A stretch of 64,000 nt of DNA from Grifola frondosa (taxonomy: Eukaryota > Basidiomycota > Agaricomycetes > Polyporales > Grifolaceae), in NCBI GenBank assembly GCA_001683735.1, contig LUGG01000003.1, forward strand, positions 806,001 to 870,000. Direction: 5' to 3'. Position numbers and translations under genes: made by a program. Positions 57,602 to 64,000 of this stretch are shown here, in pieces; the stretch's first letter is position 1; each line of letters begins with the position of its first letter. Under the pieces are notes generated by a model that was not told where the DNA came from, ran no database searches, and was given only the letters and a program-made list of their open reading frames with translations.

Positions 57602-58734
57602 TGATATGACTCGAACGGGATCCGGACTAAAACCTAAATAATAAACCCACACACACACTCTCTCTGTATGCAAGGAGGTCGTAGCACGGATCGGAAGTTA
57701 CGAGGTATGTCGCGAGTGGGCCTAACGGCTTCTCGTCTTGGTTCCGAGCTCGAAGTGTGAACACGAATGTAAATACGAAGGGATGGGGAATGGAACTCGG
57801 AAGAGGAAACGCAAGGATAACTCAGCTCTATTCGCGACGGTGTGTGTCCGGACGCGAGACTTGCACGAACTCCTCGTGCTTCTCGGAAACGCAGTCGCAG
57901 TGCTTCAGAAATGTAGTCGCAGTCGCAGTGTAAAAGCTCAATCGCAAAGGGAAACGCAGTGAAACGCAATCGCAGTATAACTTGGGGTAGACGCAATGTG
58001 AGACGAGGGTGCGATCCGAAGGCGGTCGCAATGAGTCGCAGTGCTGGAACTGAGCTCTCAACTCGAGGGGAAAACTTGTCTGAATTCAGTAAAGTAATTA
58101 CAGGGTATTTATCGACGAGTCCGAGTCCGATTCATGTGAAAAATGACCATGGACGACGCTCGGAAGCCCGAAGTAGACGTAGCCAAATGCGAAGAAGAGG
58201 GTAATGATATGATGAGGAAAGGGATACGGATTGGGATATATTGAGGAGGCAGGGGAGGGACCAAACGTGCATGAGCTCGTACGAAACGTAGCAACTGCGG
58301 TTGAACTACTAGGTTTGCCTTATCCGGAAGGGAAATGATTGCGATAGCCTCGGGGTTGCAGCGCGAATCCGATCGCCAATACGATCTCGCCCTGGCCATG
58401 CGGACATACCTGAAACGGGTCCAAGTCTATCGGGCTATTTCGGAGCGATGCCGAAAGGCCCTGATGTCGTACGATGCGGTCTCCATGCGGATCCGGCGAG
58501 ATCGGGCCGTCCGATCGGACTGTCCCGACAGTCTGGCTCGGTCGATCGCAGATGCGTGTAGTGCGCGTGTGCTCAGCGCGAGGATACTCCGGCGTCTGAG
58601 AAGGGCTTCGGCTTGATTAGGAAAGCCGATCCCGATGGTGCGCGCGGTAGGTGGAAGTGCGGGCTCGCGTTCGCATTCGATTGGCCGCAATCGCGAAGAG
58701 AGTCGGAGATGCGGTAGATGTTGCGTGCGTATCA
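57602..58734 (-). repeat. LTR 2 (1,133 bp), shared by both units
   Basis: Same ends as LTR 1. It serves as 5' LTR of unit 1 and 3' LTR of unit 2. Confidence 0.88.
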
Positions 58735-58988
58735 TCTCCTCCCCACTAAAATCTGGACCGTTCCTGGTCCTCGTGTAGGGAAGAAGGAAGATCGCGAGTG
58801 GCGGGAATTCGGTTGCGAGAGACATGAGGGCGCGCGGGGAAAGAAGTCGGACATGTGTTGATGGGATACCGATCGCGTGGCGGCCAGAAGGCGTGCGCTT
58901 GTTCCACTTAAACGCGAGGAGCCTTGTATCGCGTTCTCAGGCTCCTTTCTCCCTCTCCTTCTCTCTTTCCACTCCTCTGCTTATTATC

Positions 58989-59920
58989 ATGTCGTCCTCT
59001 CTTCCTGCTGAGGTCCCATTCGACGCGCACGCCGCCTACATGGCATTCGATCCCGCCGAACGCGAGGCATTCTTGGCCGGCTACCGCGAAGAGCTTGAGG
59101 AGGGCGTCCAATTAATCCTGGATGCGCAGACGAAAGGCGACCTCGAGATAGCTGGGCAAGCATTCATGGGGGCAATCGTAAGTTCGTTGGCTGATTCTTC
59201 TGAGGATACGATGGCGAGTAATCTGTGCAGGGTGACCTTCGTCGTCTCCAAGCTTCCGAGGCTAATGCAATCGCGGCGGAGGTGCTGGAGATCGTTCGCC
59301 CCTCCTTCGCCCATATCTGGGACACGTCGTGGATGTCGTGGGGCGCGGAGCTCCTCCCTCAAGCTCCTACGCCAGTTAATCCTGTTCATGCACTTCGCGC
59401 GCGACTCGCTGCGACCAGTGCTTCATTGGTACAGGGATCGGCTTCGCGTTCAGCCTCCGTCCACCCTCCTCCTGCCCTTGACTCGTCCGACGTGGCTCCT
59501 ATACGGGTAAAGGTCGAGCCTGGTGAGGAAGAGCGATCGCTCGCTGAAGCCGCTTCACGCGTCGCGGGCGCCGTGATTGAGCTGACAGATAGCGAGGCCG
59601 ATGCGATGGGGGATGATCCCGAGTCCGAGGAGGACGAACTCATGTCCTCGACGCCTCCTGTGACCGCTCCGAACGTTCGTACTAGGAGCGCTACGTCCGC
59701 GAAGACCTCGTGCTCGCATCGACGAGCTTTCGCGCCTTGAGAGCAGGATGCGCGAGGAAGCAGCTAACGCGGCGAGGACGTGAGGGGGTGGATCGCTGCG
59801 TCTCGTCCTTCGGACGCTGTCGCTATCGGTGCGTATTCTGCTTTGTCCGCGGAGGTCGCTCGGCAACGCGAGGAGATTGCGAGGCTCACAAAGGAGCTCG
59901 AGGACTTGAGGCGGAAGTAG
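58989..59920 (+). CDS. Antisense accessory ORF, unit 2 copy
   Basis: Same as the 49396-50325 ORF, with a longer undisturbed N-terminal frame here (AAYMAFDPAEREAFLAGYRE, where unit 1 is shifted) and an open middle part including VKVEPGEEE and VIELTDSEAD. A one-base difference near 59717 and another near 59771 break the coiled-coil end, where unit 1 reads through. The two copies complement each other's breaks, which supports one real underlying frame of roughly 290 codons. Confidence 0.72.
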
Positions 59921-60430
59921 GTGACGGAGGGGATGTCTCGTTCGCGGCAGAAATGGACTGCCTGGCTCTTTTCCCTTCGCTGTAGCTGTATCTCCGCACG
60001 ATCGCGATGCAATGTATCTCCCTGTATGCGAAGTCATCTTAGTGTGTGTTCGGAAATGAAAATGGCTTTTTTAGACGATGTTCGTATACGATAAACTCGA
60101 AAAATATCGTCAAAGTATAGGCGGTATATTATCCTCCTCCCCACTAAAATCCTGACTGTCCCCAGTCAACATTAGAGCGGGTCGGATTCAATCGGATCAA
60201 GTGCGGAGAAGAGAATATATAGAAAGGAAGAAAATTAAAAACTTAGCGAATATATAATATGGGGAAAGGCTCAGTACATCATCACTGCCTGAAAACCCCG
60301 AGAAGTCTTGCGCGAACGTCCGAGGAGTATCGCGACTTATGTCGTACTCTATAAAATTATCATATGAGCATAAGGTACAAACGATTGAGTGGAGAGTGAA
60401 ATCGAAAACGTGTTCGTGGGTATGCGAGTG

Positions 60431-63400
60431 TTACTCGGATGGAGTATCATCTTCTTCGTCGACTTCCTCTAGTCCTGGGTCATCGGGTATGTCTTCATCG
60501 TCACCTTGGGAATTGGATTGAAGGAGTTCGCGAAGTCGTTCATCGTCAATATCGAGGAGTTCGTTCGGGATGACGATCGCTTTGCGAGCGAAGTAGGGAA
60601 TGACTCGGAATGCTGCGACTGGTCTGTCAAAGACTGAACTGTCGAGTTCCGAGAGGATGTATGCGCCTCCCTTGTTGCGCGAAACCACTACGAGGGGTCC
60701 TAAGCATCGCGCACGCATCTTGCGATTGAGAGACTTCTCGATCTGCGTGTGTCGCATTAGTACGAGGTCGCCGCGCTTGAAGTCGAAGTCCTTAATGGTC
60801 CTCGCGTGCTCGCGTTCGAATCGGATTGCAGCTGTTACTCGTGCTTCGTAGACCTTCGATCGGAGGGTTTGGACTTGGTCGAATCGCTTTTGCAACGCGA
60901 TCGCGCGGCGTGCGATAAGGTCAGCAGTCGAGAGGATGGATTCTGGAGCGGGCTGCAAATACGTTGCCTCAGAGATGTCTAGGGGAATGATGGGGTGGGT
61001 GCCTGTGACTGCGAAGTATGGTGAGCAACCCATGCGACGGCGGACGGTGATGCGCTCAGCCCAGAATACTGAAAACACTACTTCTGCCCATCGCTTCTGA
61101 TCTCCGTCAGCTGCTTTGAAGAGTGCGCCTCGGATGTCGTAATGCGATCGCTCTACAATGCCATTCGTGCGAGAGTTGTAACCACTGATGCGAATGTGAT
61201 TGATGTGATACTTCTTCGCGAGGTATTCGATGGCTTTGACGAAAGCGGGGCCATTGTCAGTGACAATCTCGCTGAGTGCGCCCCAACGACAGAGGATATT
61301 CTCGAATACGAAGTCGCCGAGAGTCTTCGAGGTCTCTTTGCGTAGTGCTCGAAACTCGGGATAGAATGTGAGCGAACAACGACCTTGGACGGAGGTAATG
61401 ATAACCGCCCGATGGTGGGAGGTGCATCGTGTCGAGATGGATTTTTGCGAAGAGTGGTGCGGGGGTCGCGACGACTGGAGGATTAGGACCTGTCGCGATT
61501 GACGTTGCTGACAGATAAGGCAGGTCTTTACAAACCATGCGACGTCCTGCGCTACGTGCGGCCACCAGAACCGTTCGCATACGGCGGATCGGGTCGCGTA
61601 GGCTCCGCGATGGCCTATATCATCGTGACAAGCCTTGAGTACTCGGAGACGGTCAGAGGTCGCGACTACGAGCTTATGTGCTCCGAGGGGATCGCGCTTC
61701 CAGAGGCGGTGGTCATCGCAGAAGAACCCGACCGCGAACTTGACGAAGGCTTCGTAGTCAGCATCGGAGAAGTGTTGTGGTCGTGCTAGTGTCTGCTGCC
61801 ATTCGCGGATAAGTTCTACGCGTGTGTCAAGTGCTCGGGCTTGAATGGAACGTGGAACGATATTGTAGGACTCGGAGGTGTTTCCTCGTCCGGTGGGTCT
61901 GCGGGAGGTTCGTACTCGCGCTGGGACTCCTGGTCTGCATTGTCCAGAGCGAATGTAGCTACGGTGAATTGTCGCGATGTGCGATTGAGAATTGGGGGAT
62001 ATAGGAAATGGGGGAAGCCGTGAATGCGATCGATCCAGTCTTCGAAGTCGTCCTCGAGTTCTTCGGTATACCTGGCTGTCGCGGTCTTCTGGAGAGTCCG
62101 TCGGGTCCGTGGTTGCTACCTGGGACATGAACGAGTTCGAAGTGGAATGTGAGGATAGAAACGATCCATGATTGATGCTGGCGGAAGGGGATATATCGGA
62201 TTCGAAGCATGCCTTTGATGTATCGTGCGTCAACTTCGACGACGAGATTGCGGACTCCGAGAAGATAGAGGCGAAGGGCTCGCAATGCGTGGAACAAACC
62301 ATAGATTTCGAGTTTTGGTTGAGAGAATCGCGACTCGCGATCGTTGAGAGTGATGGATCCGAAGCGACTGTAGTAACGAACTCTCGAATTTGCTTCATCG
62401 CACTGACAGAGGATAGAATCCGACCGCTATGTAGGAGGTATCGACTGCGAGGATGACATTCGCGGATGAGTTGTAATTGATTGCACGAAGGGCGGGAGAT
62501 TCGATAAGGGCCTGCTTCAAGTCCTCTTGCGCTTGGATCTGCTTCGGACCGAATTCGAAGGGTATACCCTTCCGAGTGAGGTAGACGAGGGGGTGTGCGT
62601 TTCGCGAAGTTCTTGATAAAGATTCGAACGACTCCAAGAATGCGCGAACTTCAGAGAGGTCCTTGCAGGGCCCCCAGTTCTTGACGACTGCGACTCGTGA
62701 ATCTTCGGGTCTGCGTCCTTCATGCGTGCAGCGATGTCCAACCACGACGATTTCTTCGCCGCACAACATGGACTTGACTCCTGAGAAGGTGCCGTTGCAG
62801 TATCGCATTCGCTGTACGACGCGATTGAGGTTATGGAGGTGCTCCCAGACGAATCGTCGGACGCTCGGGTTTTCGCGAATGGTCTCGAAGGTGCCTTCGG
62901 AGAGAAGGTATCGACTCGCAGGGCCTCGGATAGGGACGTCGTCGATGTATGGAATCGTGATGTGTGGAATCTCGGGCTGAAGAATGTGGGTGACGTCGTC
63001 GTGGAAGATGGGGACCGCATTCGTCCAACCCATGGGAAGCGTAACAAGTCGATGCGCGCCGTATGGGGTCTGGAAGGTGGTAAGGTCGCGCGAGGATTCC
63101 GCGATCTCGCGTTCATCATACCCGACGTAGAGATCAAGCATGCCGCCGCACGCTCGCCCTCCGAATTGTTCTGCAAGGTGCTCAGGGATTGGTGTAACGC
63201 CGGAATGCTGAATTGTAACAGCGTTGAGAGGCTCTAGACTGTGTACGATGCGAAGGATTTGCCGTCTTTCTTGAGTACGCAGAACCATCGCGAGCGATAG
63301 GATGAGTTAGAGGGCTCGTAAACGCCAGCCTGATTTCTTCCGAATGATCCCGCAGACCTCGTTGTAGATACCTGGTGGAATCGGAATGTTCTTCTGTACC

Positions 63401-63641
63401 CAGGGCTTATGCTCGACGACGGGGAACTCGATTGGGGGGAAGAAGTCGGCTCGGAAACGTCCTCGTTCGGTTCGTTCCATGCGAAGGCCTCGTTCTGATT
63501 ACACATGAAGTCGTCGATGAGGTCGAGCTCGGCTGGCCACAGGAATCCGGTGTCGTGTAATTTTCGGAATGCGTCGCGTCGCTCCTGAGTGTAGCGGCCA
63601 GTCGGAGAGAATGGTGGGGGATTAGCATTTAGCGGCGGCAT
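60431..63641 (-). CDS. pol of unit 2 (RT, RNase H, integrase), broken by indels
   Basis: The integrase part, including EIVTDNGPAF, NGIVERSHYD and the acidic C-terminus ending at 60431, is open. RT with YIDD lies in 63288-62395. Shifts relative to unit 1 occur near 61390, 61480, 61875, 62070, 62170, 62205 and 62412, each a one-base length difference, and near 63255, 63334 and 63470 in the N-terminal RT. The RT-RNase H junction is open here (HPLVYLTRKGIPFEFGPKQI) where unit 1 is shifted. Confidence 0.82.
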
Positions 63642-64000
63642 GGATGCGAGTGGATCGCCTTGAATATTTCGAATAATGCGAAACTTGTCGGAAGTGTCGC
63701 GAGTACCGGTCGGACTTTAAGTGCGGGCTTGTACTTCTTCTTGGCCGATACGAATACAGAGGCGGAAAGCGAAGGGAAACGGGAAAGAAGTCGATTGTCT
63801 AAGGAAGGGGAAAGATGCCGAAAACGATAGGAAAATGGAACCGGAAACGGAGGAAGGATAGAAATTTCTTGATAGGCAAGTGAGGAGTCTATAGTGCGTC
63901 GGCTTAAAGGAGGCCGACTGGGTTGTACGGCGAGGAATCCGAGTCCTTCGCGAATGCGAACTGGCAAGCAGAAAGATAAGTGGCTTTAATGTTTTCCGAA

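Larger units (their letters stand above)
48007..58734 (-). mobile_element. Ty3/gypsy LTR retrotransposon, unit 1 (LTR-internal-LTR)
   Basis: About 10.7 kb. LTRs at 48007-49141 and 57602-58734 have 5-bp inverted ends (TGATA...TATCA). On the minus strand the order is LTR, primer-binding site, gag, protease, reverse transcriptase, RNase H, integrase, LTR. RNase H before integrase marks Ty3/gypsy. An extra plus-strand ORF lies between pol and the 3' LTR. GGCGC (48002-48006) could be the target duplication on the left; the right flank is another internal region, because a second unit follows in tandem. No chromodomain is seen after the integrase. Confidence 0.9.
57602..64000 (-). mobile_element. 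Ty3/gypsy LTR retrotransposon, unit 2, cut by the window end
   Basis: Repeats unit 1 from the LTR to the region equivalent to about 54421 of unit 1 (between RT and protease); its gag and far LTR lie outside the window. Offset to unit 1 drifts between about 9,595 and 9,580 because of small indels. I find more than 20 one- to three-base indels against unit 1 and no clear substitution in the stretches compared by eye. Confidence 0.88.

Noticed and set aside
57602..60170. Considered the whole 2.5-kb repeated region as the LTR
   Set aside because: TGATA...TATCA ends, the primer-binding site and the polypurine tract delimit a 1.13-kb LTR; the antisense ORF is internal.
1..64000. CRISPR arrays, bacterial operons, tRNA and rRNA genes
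   Set aside because: No regularly spaced short repeats with unique spacers, no bacterial gene order, and no tRNA or rRNA signature recognised by eye; a tRNA scan was not possible here.

Overview
This window looks like a gene-poor, repeat-rich stretch of an Agaricomycete (mushroom-forming basidiomycete) genome, probably Polyporales-like. The evidence is the dense short introns (about 45-60 bp, GT-AG), a Plavaka-type transposase, a FunK1 kinase, a DUF6698-like protein, other families that are expanded in Agaricomycetes, and a Ty3/gypsy element typical of the group. The host assignment is inferred from protein families, not from a marker gene.

Layout. (1) 0.5-17 kb is an accessory block. It holds a small unknown gene, a broken Plavaka transposase, a large unknown multi-exon protein (probably frameshifted), a FunK1 kinase, a Ulp1/C48 SUMO protease, a Cys-rich zinc-binding-like protein and a DUF6698-like protein. 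Four of these genes, unrelated to one another, have the same module of short palindromes just upstream, always in the same orientation to the gene. (2) 17-18 kb is tandem repeats. (3) 18.1-24.7 kb is the most ordinary part: a head-to-head pair of small secreted Cys-rich proteins (one frameshifted), a conserved nuclear-looking protein divergent from the 25-aa ribosomal protein eL41, and RSC7/NPL6 of the RSC/SWI-SNF chromatin remodelers. (4) 24.9-39.6 kb holds four copies of a diverged protein-kinase-like family (A, B, C, D) with an aminoglycoside-phosphotransferase-like (APH) gene, a Pro/Gly-rich unknown gene, and duplicated scraps of RSC7 and of the APH terminal exon. (5) 40-48 kb is a gene graveyard with recognisable broken pieces of a cytochrome P450, eRF3/SUP35, proteasome RPT6 and an O-fucosyltransferase-like protein. 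(6) 48.0-64.0 kb is a Ty3/gypsy LTR retrotransposon in tandem (LTR-internal-LTR-internal), with the second unit cut by the window edge. gag-pol is on the minus strand. Between pol and the 3' LTR lies an opposite-strand, intron-containing ORF.

The two best candidates for something undescribed are the shared palindromic upstream module in the 4-13.5 kb block and the spliced antisense ORF of the retrotransposon, which carries SUMO-site-like and SUMO-interaction-like motifs. Many frames are broken by single-base indels. The two retroelement copies differ almost only by such indels, so part of the apparent decay may be sequencing error. Exon limits are read by eye and approximate unless stated.
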